Origin: Nitrospirota bacterium
GTDB lineage: Bacteria; Nitrospirota; Nitrospiria; Nitrospirales; UBA8639
Reading direction: 5' to 3'
Assembly (NCBI GenBank): GCA_003233615.1
Contig: QIMB01000317.1
Span: 1 to 5,710, forward strand
Length of the DNA: 5,710 nt
Part shown: positions 1 through 5,428 of the stretch, piece by piece
Layout: every line of letters starts with the position of its first letter
Numbering within the stretch: position 1 is the stretch's first letter
Program-made: the position numbers and the translations under genes
The notes under the pieces: generated by a model
The model's database searches: none
Told to the model about the DNA's origin: nothing
Seen by the model: only the letters and a program-made list of their open reading frames with translations

Positions 1-1548
1 GAAGGCAAAATGATTCAAGCCCAAATTGAAGTCACTCGAGCCTACATTGCGAAGAATTACGTCGGGAAAATGAAAAAATCTTCATTCGGTTCCCAGTTGC
101 ATGTGTCACGAGACTATGCCGCGGATTCAAACGCCATTCCGTTCCCTGCCACGGCGACGCAAGAAATGGGGAAGAAAATGGCTGAGCGCGGTGCTTATCA
201 GGCCAGGTTGGTCTCTGATCAACCGATGAATCCTGCGAATGCACCAAAAAATGCATTTGAAACAAAAGCCATGAAAGCGATCAATGCAGGAGCGAATAGT
301 TTTAGTGAGATACAGGTGCTCAATGGGGTGCCAACGTTTTTTCGTGCGAGTGCCGATCGAGCATCTGTTGATGCCTGCGTCGATTGTCATGTTGGGAAAA
401 ACTTAGGGGATGTCATTGGCATGTTGTCTGTTGCTATTCCTATGACCTATGCACAGAGTGCCATGCAAAGTTCAGTGATGTCTTCTGGATTGTGGATGAG
501 TGGGATAATCGTAGTATTTCTGTTAGCCGTGTATTGGCTTCTCCATGTGTTTGTCTTAAAGCCTCTTCATACGTTGGCTGCGATTTCTCACGATATAGCA
601 CAAGGTGAAGGAGATTTGACCAAGCGTGTGCCCATTGGAAGCGGATCTGATGAAATTACGGATTTAGCGCACAACATGAATCTCTTTATTCAGAAAATGC
701 ATGGGGCGCTCTCTGTCGTCAGCCAGGCGACCAACAAGTTAGCGACATCAACGATTGAATTGTCATCCACAGCTGATACTGTCGTTCGTGCAGCGGAAGG
801 ACAGGAATCGCATGCGATCCAATCTGCCTCGGCCGTTGAAGAGATGACGATGACAGCGGGTGAGGTAGCGCGTCACTCCGCGGAAGCTGTACGTATTGCA
901 CAGGACACTGCTGAAACTGCACGAGGCGGGCAGGAGGTCATGTCACAAACAGTTTCTGGCATGCAACAGGTTTCAGAAGCTGTTGGACAGGCGGCAAGTA
1001 TTATTACGACGTTAGGCAAGTCGTCGGATCAAATAGGAGAAATTGTCCGGGTGATTGAAGATATCGCGGATCAAACGAATCTGTTAGCCCTCAATGCAGC
1101 TATTGAAGCAGCTCGAGCCGGAGAGCAAGGCCGTGGATTTGCTGTGGTGGCCGATGAAGTGAGAAAGCTGGCAGAGCGGACAACAAAGGCGACGAAAGAA
1201 ATTGGGGATATGATTCGACAAATCCAGCAGGATACCAAGACTGCTGTGGCTTCCATGGATCAAGGCACTCACCAAGTTGGACAAGGTGTGGAATTAGCCA
1301 ACAAGACTGGGGAAGCCCTTTCAACAATTCAGTCGATGATCAATTCGACGGTCGAGATGATTGAAGAAATCGCCAGTTCAGCGCAACAGCAATCAACCGC
1401 GACGAAGCAAATTGCCAGTGATTTGGATGCCATGACACAGAACACTCGCCAGACCTCAAATGGGATCGCCAATTCGGCACAAGCCTGTCATGAACTCAGC
1501 ACGTTGGCAGGAGATCTGCAAAAAACGGTCAGCGCATTTAAAGTGTAA
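1..1548 (+). CDS. Methyl-accepting chemotaxis protein with periplasmic c-heme (Tll0287-like/DUF3365) sensor domain, 5' partial
   Basis: Chemoreceptor that transmits an extracytoplasmic signal to CheA through CheW. The frame is open from base 1, and the usual N-terminal membrane helix is missing, so the gene starts upstream and the ATG at 10 is probably internal. Counting from that ATG, residues 1-150 resemble the Tll0287-like (DUF3365) family, including the stretch AIPFPAT and the heme c motif CVDCH at 123-127. A membrane helix lies at about 158-180, followed by HAMP at about 182-235 with a GEGDLTKRV segment. The signalling domain has its conserved hairpin tip at about 342-391 (IADQTNLLALNAAIEAARAG, then GRGFAVVADEVRKLAERT). 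No C-terminal CheR/CheB tether pentapeptide is visible; the protein ends TVSAFKV. The receptor and membrane layout are seen directly. Heme binding and redox or ligand sensing are inferred from the motif and from the known heme-bearing PAS-like fold of Tll0287. A heptamer repeat begins two bases after the stop. Confidence 0.95.
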   Translation, partial: EGKMIQAQIEVTRAYIAKNYVGKMKKSSFGSQLHVSRDYAADSNAIPFPATATQEMGKKMAERGAYQARLVSDQPMNPANAPKNAFETKAMKAINAGANSFSEIQVLNGVPTFFRASADRASVDACVDCHVGKNLGDVIGMLSVAIPMTYAQSAMQSSVMSSGLWMSGIIVVFLLAVYWLLHVFVLKPLHTLAAISHDIAQGEGDLTKRVPIGSGSDEITDLAHNMNLFIQKMHGALSVVSQATNKLATSTIELSSTADTVVRAAEGQESHAIQSASAVEEMTMTAGEVARHSAEAVRIAQDTAETARGGQEVMSQTVSGMQQVSEAVGQAASIITTLGKSSDQIGEIVRVIEDIADQTNLLALNAAIEAARAGEQGRGFAVVADEVRKLAERTTKATKEIGDMIRQIQQDTKTAVASMDQGTHQVGQGVELANKTGEALSTIQSMINSTVEMIEEIASSAQQQSTATKQIASDLDAMTQNTRQTSNGIANSAQACHELSTLAGDLQKTVSAFKV

Positions 1549-1550
1549 TA

Positions 1551-1677
1551 AGAAGTGGGATGTAAGAAGTGAGAAGCAATACGTGGGAGAAGTTAGACGG
1601 GAGAAGGGAGAAGCAAGAAGGGAGAAATTCGGATTCTTGATCTCTTCTCACCTCACATCTCACTTCCCACTTCTCAC
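1551..1677. repeat. Heptamer-built inverted repeat element 1, between convergent genes
   Basis: The left arm is purine-rich and reads in 7-bp steps: AGTGGGA, TGTAAGA, AGTGAGA, AGCAATA, CGTGGGA, then after two extra bases AGTTAGA, CGGGAGA, AGGGAGA, AGCAAGA, AGGGAGA. The right arm (about 1641-1677) is the pyrimidine-rich counterpart. The outer 10 bp AGAAGTGGGA (1551-1560) pair exactly with 1665-1674. The element fills the gap between the stop codons of the chemoreceptor and the minus-strand gene, so as RNA it could end or protect both transcripts. No strong T-run follows on either strand, so a classical intrinsic terminator is not shown. Confidence 0.85.
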
Positions 1678-1681
1678 AATT

Positions 1682-1942
1682 TTAGAGCGTTGGTGGAGGT
1701 TCAGATGGAGGAGATGAAGGGGGTGGTAATTGGTTCTTTTGATTCACGACCTTTTCCAACATGTGGACAGAGTCTTTGAGCAAGTCTGCCGCGCAGGTCA
1801 ATGTGACATGCAGTTGCTTCCAGGCATCCTCCCAACGTTCCTCACGCTGATAGTCCTGAAATCGTTGATGTTGTTCTTGGAGAATGGCTTTTTTGGCGTC
1901 AAGCATCAATCGTTCTGCTTCGGCACTGGCTGGTCTTTCCAT
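1682..1942 (-). CDS. Small helical protein with proline-rich C-terminal tail, unknown function
   Basis: I do not recognise this 86-residue protein. It reads as one long charged, amphipathic helical region (residues about 5-70, rich in Glu, Gln, Lys, Arg and Leu), followed by a proline-rich tail at 73-84 (LPPPSSPPSEPPP). There is a single Cys at 50, no signal peptide and no membrane segment. I chose this strand because a good ribosome binding site, AAAGGA, lies eight bases before the ATG, and because the composition looks protein-like. The overlapping plus-strand frame at 1730-1960 has neither. The gene is convergent with the chemoreceptor, and heptamer element 1 separates their stops. Its place between a receptor gene and cheW hints at a link with chemotaxis, but gene position is the only support. 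It may equally be an unrelated small cytoplasmic protein. Confidence 0.62.
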   Translation of the reverse strand: MERPASAEAERLMLDAKKAILQEQHQRFQDYQREERWEDAWKQLHVTLTCAADLLKDSVHMLEKVVNQKNQLPPPSSPPSEPPPTL

Positions 1943-1950
1943 AATATGAA

Positions 1951-1956
1951 TCCTTT
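1951..1956 (-). promoter_or_regulatory. Ribosome binding site of the small minus-strand gene
   Basis: On the minus strand this reads AAAGGA, eight bases before the ATG at 1942-1940. It is the main reason for calling the minus-strand frame a gene rather than the plus-strand frame that overlaps it. Confidence 0.6.
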
Positions 1957-2111
1957 ATGAAGGTAAGAATACGATTAATGTTTTTACCCTATCAGAGTAA
2001 ATGCGGGGCTTACAAGACGCTAATATAGAGGATTCATGGAGATTGCCTGAGGTTGTGAGACGTTGTGTCTAGGTCTTGTGAGTTGTACCTTGACATCAAT
2101 GAGACTTGAAC

Positions 2112-2257
2112 AGTGAGGAGTCAGTAGTAAGGAGTGACAAGGGGAAAAGTAGAAGTCAAGAGTGAGGAGTACGGAGCAAGAATACAGAGAGAAGAAAAGA
2201 GTTGGATATTTCCTCGTCGTGCTCTTTCGTTCTTGCTACGTACTTTTTACTTCTCAC
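2112..2257. repeat. Heptamer-built inverted repeat element 2, directly upstream of cheW
   Basis: The left arm steps by seven bases: AGTGAGG, AGTCAGT, AGTAAGG, AGTGACA, AGGGGAA, AAGTAGA, AGTCAAG, AGTGAGG, AGTACGG, AGCAAGA. Its inner part (2162-2182) pairs with 2230-2257, and the right arm carries one extra 7-bp unit (AAAAAGT when read on the minus strand). The centre holds GGATATTTCC (2204-2213) next to a purine block (2187-2200). Both reappear, inverted, in element 3. The element ends 13 bases before the AAGGAA ribosome binding site of cheW, so a folded leader could affect cheW expression. Confidence 0.85.
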
Positions 2258-2285
2258 TTTCTGAGCTGGAAAGGAATTATTCACG

Positions 2286-2771
2286 ATGAATGCTGTTACG
2301 AACATGATCCACCCTGATGAGACATCTGAGGAAAACGGTGAGGTGTTGCAACTCGTCAGTTTTCAGTTAGGGCCTGAGGAATACGCCATTGATATTTTGG
2401 GTGTTCAAGAAATTATTCGACTTGTCGAAATCACACATGTTCCCAATGCTCCGCATTTTGTGGAAGGTGTACTGAATCTTCGGGGGAAGGTCATTCCCAT
2501 CATTAATTTTCGTACGCGTTTAGGGTTGCCGTCCGTTGAGCCTACGAAGGATACACGTATTATCGTTGTGGAAGTGGCACATTTGATTTTGGGCTTTATC
2601 GTGGACTCGGTCGAAGAAGTCATGCGGCTTCCAGCAGATATGATTGAACCGCCTCCCTCTTCTGGTCAAGGGGCAGCTGAAAATTATCATAAAGGTGTTG
2701 GACGCATAGAAGGGCGTTTGTTGATTCTCTTGAATTTAGAATTGTTATTTGGCATTGAGGCTGTGTGCTAG
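2286..2771 (+). CDS. cheW: Chemotaxis coupling protein CheW
   Basis: Cytoplasmic adaptor that links chemoreceptors to the histidine kinase CheA in the signalling array. The 161-residue length is usual for a single-domain CheW. After an acidic N-terminal extension of about 20 residues comes the CheW fold: QLVSFQLGPEEYAIDILGVQ at 22-41, the hallmark FVEGVLNLRGKVIPIINFR at 58-76 with the conserved Arg66 of NLRG, then FIVDSVEEVMRL at 104-115 and a closing strand region, LLILLNLELLF, at 145-155. The ATG at 2286 is preceded by AAGGAA about ten bases upstream. The gene stops 16 bases before motA, which supports co-transcription with the stator genes. Heptamer element 2 lies immediately upstream. No CheA-type or receiver domain is fused. 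The family assignment is secure; which receptor it serves is unknown, and the nearby heme receptor is only a candidate. Confidence 0.96.
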   Translation: MNAVTNMIHPDETSEENGEVLQLVSFQLGPEEYAIDILGVQEIIRLVEITHVPNAPHFVEGVLNLRGKVIPIINFRTRLGLPSVEPTKDTRIIVVEVAHLILGFIVDSVEEVMRLPADMIEPPPSSGQGAAENYHKGVGRIEGRLLILLNLELLFGIEAVC

Positions 2772-2787
2772 GGAGAGCTGAAATAGA

Positions 2788-3552
2788 ATGGACATTTTAT
2801 CAATACTTGGCATTATCATCTCTCTTGGGGCCATTGTTCTTGGACAACATTTAGAAGGTGGTCACTTAAGCTCGATTATGCAGGGGACTGCGTTCCTCAT
2901 TGTGGCGGGAGGAACGCTGGGTGCTGTGATGCTTCAATATCCCATGAATATTTTCTTAAAAGCCATGGGTATGGTAGGGATGGTGTTTGGCAACGTGTCT
3001 GTGGATATGAAAGGGATTATTACTAAGGTTGTGGAGCTATCCAATGTAAGTCGTAAGCAAGGGCTCTTGGCATTGGAAGGACAGATGAAGACCATTAGTG
3101 ATCCTTTTATGGCAAAAGGTGTCCAACTCGTTGTCGATGGGACCGAGCCTCCCAAGATTCGTGAAATTCTGGAAGTTGAAGTGAGTGTGCTTGAAGATGA
3201 ATATACGACGTCGGCAAAGGTCTGGGAAGCATTTGGGGGCTACGCCCCCTGTGTGGGGATTATTGGCGCGGTGTTGGGTCTGATTCATGTGATGGAAAAT
3301 CTTGCTGACCCCTCGGCCTTAGGTGGCGGCATTGCGGTAGCATTTGTGGCAACAGTGTATGGTGTTGCGGCAGCGAATCTTTTCTTTTTGCCCATGGGCA
3401 GTAAAATCAAAATTAAAGCAAAGGACTTGATCGCTGGAAAACTGATGGTGGTGGAAGGGCTGCTGAGTGTGGCACAGGGAGAGAATCCTCGAATGATTGA
3501 GGAAAAGCTCAGTGGATTTTTACCGAGTTCAGAGAAAAAAAGTAGACAGTGA
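2788..3552 (+). CDS. motA: Flagellar motor stator protein MotA (MotC-like subfamily)
   Basis: Inner-membrane stator subunit that, with MotB, conducts ions and turns the flagellar rotor. It has 254 residues and the usual four membrane segments: about 3-20, 33-51, 150-170 and 181-203. Segment two includes GGTLGAVMLQYP. The large cytoplasmic loop has SRKQGLLALE at 88-97, where Arg89 and Glu97 match the rotor-contact charges of MotA. GGYAPCVGIIGAVLGLIHVM at 150-169 and FFLP at 199-202 supply the two conserved prolines (154 and 202). The ENLADPSALGGGIAVAFVAT segment and the end of the protein (VVEGLLSVAQGENPRMIEEK) are much closer to the MotC group known from Pseudomonas than to E. coli MotA. GGAGAG lies about ten bases before the ATG. 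It follows cheW by 16 bases and precedes motB by 44. The coupling ion, proton or sodium, cannot be settled by eye. Confidence 0.95.
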   Translation: MDILSILGIIISLGAIVLGQHLEGGHLSSIMQGTAFLIVAGGTLGAVMLQYPMNIFLKAMGMVGMVFGNVSVDMKGIITKVVELSNVSRKQGLLALEGQMKTISDPFMAKGVQLVVDGTEPPKIREILEVEVSVLEDEYTTSAKVWEAFGGYAPCVGIIGAVLGLIHVMENLADPSALGGGIAVAFVATVYGVAAANLFFLPMGSKIKIKAKDLIAGKLMVVEGLLSVAQGENPRMIEEKLSGFLPSSEKKSRQ

Positions 3553-3596
3553 TAGATTCTGCATGAACCGATAAATGGCCGGGAACGAGTGAATCA

Positions 3597-4337
3597 ATGA
3601 AGAAAAAACATGAAGAACATGAAAATATGGAACGGTGGCTTGTGTCATATGCCGACTTTATCACTCTTCTGTTTGCCTTCTTCGTGGTCATGTATTCCGT
3701 CTCGTCTGTCAACGAGGGGAAATATCGTGTCTTAAGCGATGCCCTTGCCAGTTCTTTCTCAAAGACTAAGGCTATTGGCGATCTTTCGCTGATGAATATG
3801 CCAATTTCGAAAAGCCAACAGATTGTGGTCAAAGAACGTCAAAAGTCCAAAGACAATGCTCGATCATACCTCAAGGTTGCCAATGCAATTTCGACGTCAA
3901 AGGTTCCGAACGGGGTCAAGGTGACATCCACAGAACGAGGGTTGAGCATTCGAATTACTGATGATGCGTTGTTTAGTCGTGGCAGTTCGGCTATCAGTCC
4001 GCAGATAGCAGAATTTCTTGATTTGATTACTGGGTTGGTACGAGACTTACCGAATATGATTACGGTAGAAGGGCATACGGATAATCAACCCATGCGTACC
4101 AAGGAGTTCCCTTCTAACTGGGATCTTTCCACAGCACGCGCGAATTCGTTAATTCGTTATTTTACCGAATATCATCATTTGCGAGCCGATCGATTTTCCT
4201 CCACTGGCTTTGCTGGCACTCGTCCCATTGCCTCCAATTCCACTCTGGACGGTCAAGCCTCCAATCGTCGCGTGGAGTTAATTGTCTTACGCGACACCAG
4301 TCCTCGTGCCTCATTCTCTACTCCCTTTCTTCCATAA
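3597..4337 (+). CDS. motB: Flagellar motor stator protein MotB (MotD-like subfamily, OmpA domain)
   Basis: Stator subunit that carries the ion-binding aspartate and anchors the MotA-MotB complex to peptidoglycan. It has 246 residues. A short charged N-terminus is followed by ERWLVSYADFITLLFAFFVV (12-31), a single membrane helix with the essential aspartate at 20. Next come SSVNEGKYRVL (36-46), a plug/linker region, and the C-terminal OmpA-like domain. That domain shows VEGHTD (157-162), NWDLSTARA (174-182), TGFAGTRPI (203-211) and NRRVEL (223-228), the expected peptidoglycan-binding signature. The VNEGKYRVLS stretch and the HERW-like start resemble MotD of the Pseudomonas MotCD stator, agreeing with the MotC-like partner upstream. 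The ribosome binding site before the ATG at 3597 is weak, so translation may depend on flow from motA, 44 bases upstream. All functional residues appear intact. Confidence 0.95.
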   Translation: MKKKHEEHENMERWLVSYADFITLLFAFFVVMYSVSSVNEGKYRVLSDALASSFSKTKAIGDLSLMNMPISKSQQIVVKERQKSKDNARSYLKVANAISTSKVPNGVKVTSTERGLSIRITDDALFSRGSSAISPQIAEFLDLITGLVRDLPNMITVEGHTDNQPMRTKEFPSNWDLSTARANSLIRYFTEYHHLRADRFSSTGFAGTRPIASNSTLDGQASNRRVELIVLRDTSPRASFSTPFLP

Positions 4338-4361
4338 CAAAGATCGAGGAAATGTATGTCC

Positions 4362-4426
4362 GGTGTGAAGCGTTAGACGTCATGGTCAAAAGAGCGTCTA
4401 TCGCCTCACGCCTTACTCTTCACGTC
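4362..4426. repeat. Heptamer-built inverted repeat element 4 (diverged, GC-richer variant)
   Basis: GTGAAGCGTTAGACG (4365-4379) pairs with 4395-4409 at 13 of 15 positions around a 15-base loop. Read on the minus strand, the right arm again steps by seven: CGTGAAG, AGTAAGG, CGTGAGG, CGATAGA. It lies just after motB and could act as a 3' hairpin for the cheW-motA-motB transcript. It uses CGTGAGG-like units instead of AGTGAGA and lacks the core shared by elements 2 and 3. Confidence 0.7.
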
Positions 4427-4462
4427 TTCTTCGAATAATTTACATCTTCCTGGTAGGCAAGA

Positions 4463-4478
4463 TTCCACTCTGGTGGAA
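4463..4478 (+). terminator. Small perfect hairpin downstream of motB
   Basis: TTCCAC (4463-4468) and GTGGAA (4473-4478) form a six-base-pair stem with a TCTG loop. GGCA (4456-4459) and TGCC (4484-4487) could extend it past internal mismatches. No T-run follows, so a role as terminator is uncertain. It may instead be an operator-type dyad or a chance structure. Confidence 0.3.
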
Positions 4479-4669
4479 AGTTCTGCCGATAAGTGTCTTG
4501 ATGATTTGGGGCAACTCGCTTCCTTCTATTTCCGCATTTCCATTTTTCTAGGCAAAAATTTCCAGTCAGTACCCCTGTACGCTGTGATTGTAAGGGGAAT
4601 CAAGAATGAACTGTTCTCCTATGGTCATTTGTGACATTTGATTGCGAGGCCATTTGCTGCATAGATCCT

Positions 4670-4685
4670 TGGCACATGCGTTGCA
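4670..4685 (+). promoter_or_regulatory. Sigma-54 (RpoN) promoter of flgF-flgG
   Basis: TGGCACATGCGTTGCA matches the sigma-54 consensus TGGCACG-N4-TTGCW at all positions but one. The invariant GG (4671-4672) and GC (4683-4684) are separated by exactly ten bases. Transcription would start near 4695, about 24 bases before the flgF ATG and just upstream of its ribosome binding site. Sigma-54 control of rod and hook genes, with an activator of the FlrC/FleQ type, is well known in other polarly flagellated bacteria. The activator itself is not in this window. Confidence 0.78.
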
Positions 4686-4706
4686 CAAATCGACATAAAT
4701 GCTTGT

Positions 4707-4713
4707 AAGGAGG
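4707..4713 (+). promoter_or_regulatory. Strong ribosome binding site of flgF
   Basis: AAGGAGG, within TAAGGAGG, is a near-perfect Shine-Dalgarno sequence five bases before the ATG at 4719. It fixes the flgF start and shows that translation signals remain intact although the frame is broken downstream. Confidence 0.85.
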
Positions 4714-4718
4714 GAATC

Positions 4719-5428
4719 ATGAATCGTGGAGTCTATCCTCCCCTCGCCGGGGCCATCGCACTTGAACGTCGTCTGGAAATCCTCTCGCATAACATCGGGA
4801 ATATTCAGACAACCGGGTTTAAGAAGGATACGCCGATTTTTGCGACAGTTCTCGGGCAAACCTCAGGCCCATCTGTTGCGGGACTCGATTTATTCCCTGT
4901 GATTGCTGGTTTACCTGCGGATCGTTCACAAGGCGTATTGGCTCATACGGGTGAAGGGTTAGATGTGGCATTGCAGGGTGACGGTTTTCTCGTGGTGCAA
5001 ACGCCGGACGGTTTGCGCTACTACCGCGGCGGGAAACTGCAACGCAACTCAGATGGTCATTTGGCAACGATCCGGTGTTAGGGAAAAGTGGGCCGATCAA
5101 ATTGCCACCGGGAGAAATGGTCATCAATAACGCCGGAAAAATCAGTGTGAACAATGTTGCTGTGGGCACATTGCGTCTCGATACGATTGGACAAGGAGAG
5201 ACAACGGCTAAAGTTGGGAATCTCTATTGGACGGTTCCCGATAATCCAACCCCTGCGCGTGGAACAACCGTGCATCAAGGGATGTTGGAGAAATCGAATG
5301 TAAATCCTGCGTTAGATATGGTGGAACTCATTAAGGTGACACGGGAATATGAGCAAATGCAAAAAGCCATTCAAGCAATGGATGAAATGACGAGCCAAGC
5401 GATCCAAGCAAGTCGGGTTCAGGGGTGA
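4719..5428 (+). pseudogene. flgF: Flagellar proximal rod protein FlgF, interrupted by a frameshift
   Basis: FlgF forms part of the flagellar rod that crosses the periplasm. The first frame runs 4719-5081 (120 residues). It has the N-terminal rod motif (ERRLEILSHNIGNIQTTGFK at 16-35) and the central LQGDGFLVVQTPDG and RGGKLQRNSDGHLAT stretches, then ends IRC-stop. FlgF similarity continues in the -1 frame from about 5066 (NDPVLGKSGPIKLPPGEMVI) to 5428, including GTLRLD and the C-terminal NVNPALDMVELIKVTREYEQ. Relative to the usual DGHLVTADGDPVLG pattern, about ten bases are missing at 5057-5069. Restoring them would give a protein of about 239 residues, normal for FlgF. The downstream part could start at GTG 5075 but has no ribosome binding site. 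A real mutation, a sequencing or assembly error, or less likely recoding could explain this; no slippery heptamer is visible. The stop codon lies inside heptamer element 3. Confidence 0.88.
5057..5081 (+). other. Frameshift junction in flgF
   Basis: The upstream frame reads GHLAT then IRC-stop, with TAG at 5079-5081. The frame one base back reads GNDPVLG across the same bases. The bases GGCAACG serve both frames, which fits a deletion between short direct repeats. There is no homopolymer run at the junction, so a simple homopolymer miscount is not the obvious cause. Confidence 0.8.

Larger units (their letters stand above)
1943..2285. other. Intergenic region between divergent small gene and cheW
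   Basis: No further gene is supported here. The left part is the leader of the minus-strand gene and has a small dyad, TTTAC-N9-GTAAA, at 1983-2001. TTGTGAG occurs twice (2053-2059 and 2076-2082). A TTGACA at 2090-2095 matches a sigma-70 -35 box, but no convincing -10 follows at normal spacing. From 2112 to 2257 the region is heptamer element 2. The cheW promoter could lie here, but I cannot place it. Confidence 0.6.
4338..4718. other. Intergenic and regulatory region between motB and flgF
   Basis: No gene is supported here. Going rightwards it holds heptamer element 4 (4362-4426), a hairpin TTCCAC-TCTG-GTGGAA (4463-4478), a GCCGATAA match to the sigma-28 -10 box (4485-4492) that lacks a fitting -35, and an inverted repeat around CCCCTGTAC...GTAAGGGG (about 4572-4596). 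After these come three CATTTG hexamers (4626, 4635 and 4651), the sigma-54 promoter match and the flgF ribosome binding site. The layout is that of an activator-dependent flagellar promoter region. Confidence 0.6.

Noticed and set aside
1551..1677. CRISPR array
   Set aside because: The repeats are 7 bp, degenerate and contiguous, with no spacers of constant length.
1730..1960. Plus-strand open frame of 76 codons between the receptor gene and cheW
   Set aside because: It overlaps the minus-strand gene almost completely, lacks a good ribosome binding site, and its translation looks like the shadow of a real gene.
2007..2020. Second sigma-54 site upstream of cheW (GG-N10-GC)
   Set aside because: Only the GG and GC pairs and a few other bases fit; the TGGCAC and TTGC contexts are missing.
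2090..2095. Sigma-70 promoter from TTGACA upstream of cheW
   Set aside because: The -35 is perfect, but there is no TATAAT-like hexamer at 16-18 bases; the downstream bases belong to the heptamer repeat.
4365..4426. Integron attC site suggested by GTTAGAC in elements 1 and 4
   Set aside because: GTTAGAC fits the GTTRRRY core, but no paired RYYYAAC box or attC-type imperfect stem is present. The match follows from the heptamer unit itself.
4485..4492. Sigma-28 (FliA) promoter from GCCGATAA
   Set aside because: The -10 match is exact, but the -35 position 15 bases upstream reads CACT, not TAAA. A weaker ACCGATAA at 3567-3574 before motB also lacks a -35.
4566..4859. Minus-strand open frame across the flgF promoter
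   Set aside because: It covers the sigma-54 promoter and the start of flgF, and its translation has no recognisable motif.
5057..5081. Programmed -1 ribosomal frameshift producing full-length FlgF
   Set aside because: No X-XXY-YYZ slippery heptamer is visible before the stop, and the residues around the junction look deleted rather than simply reframed.
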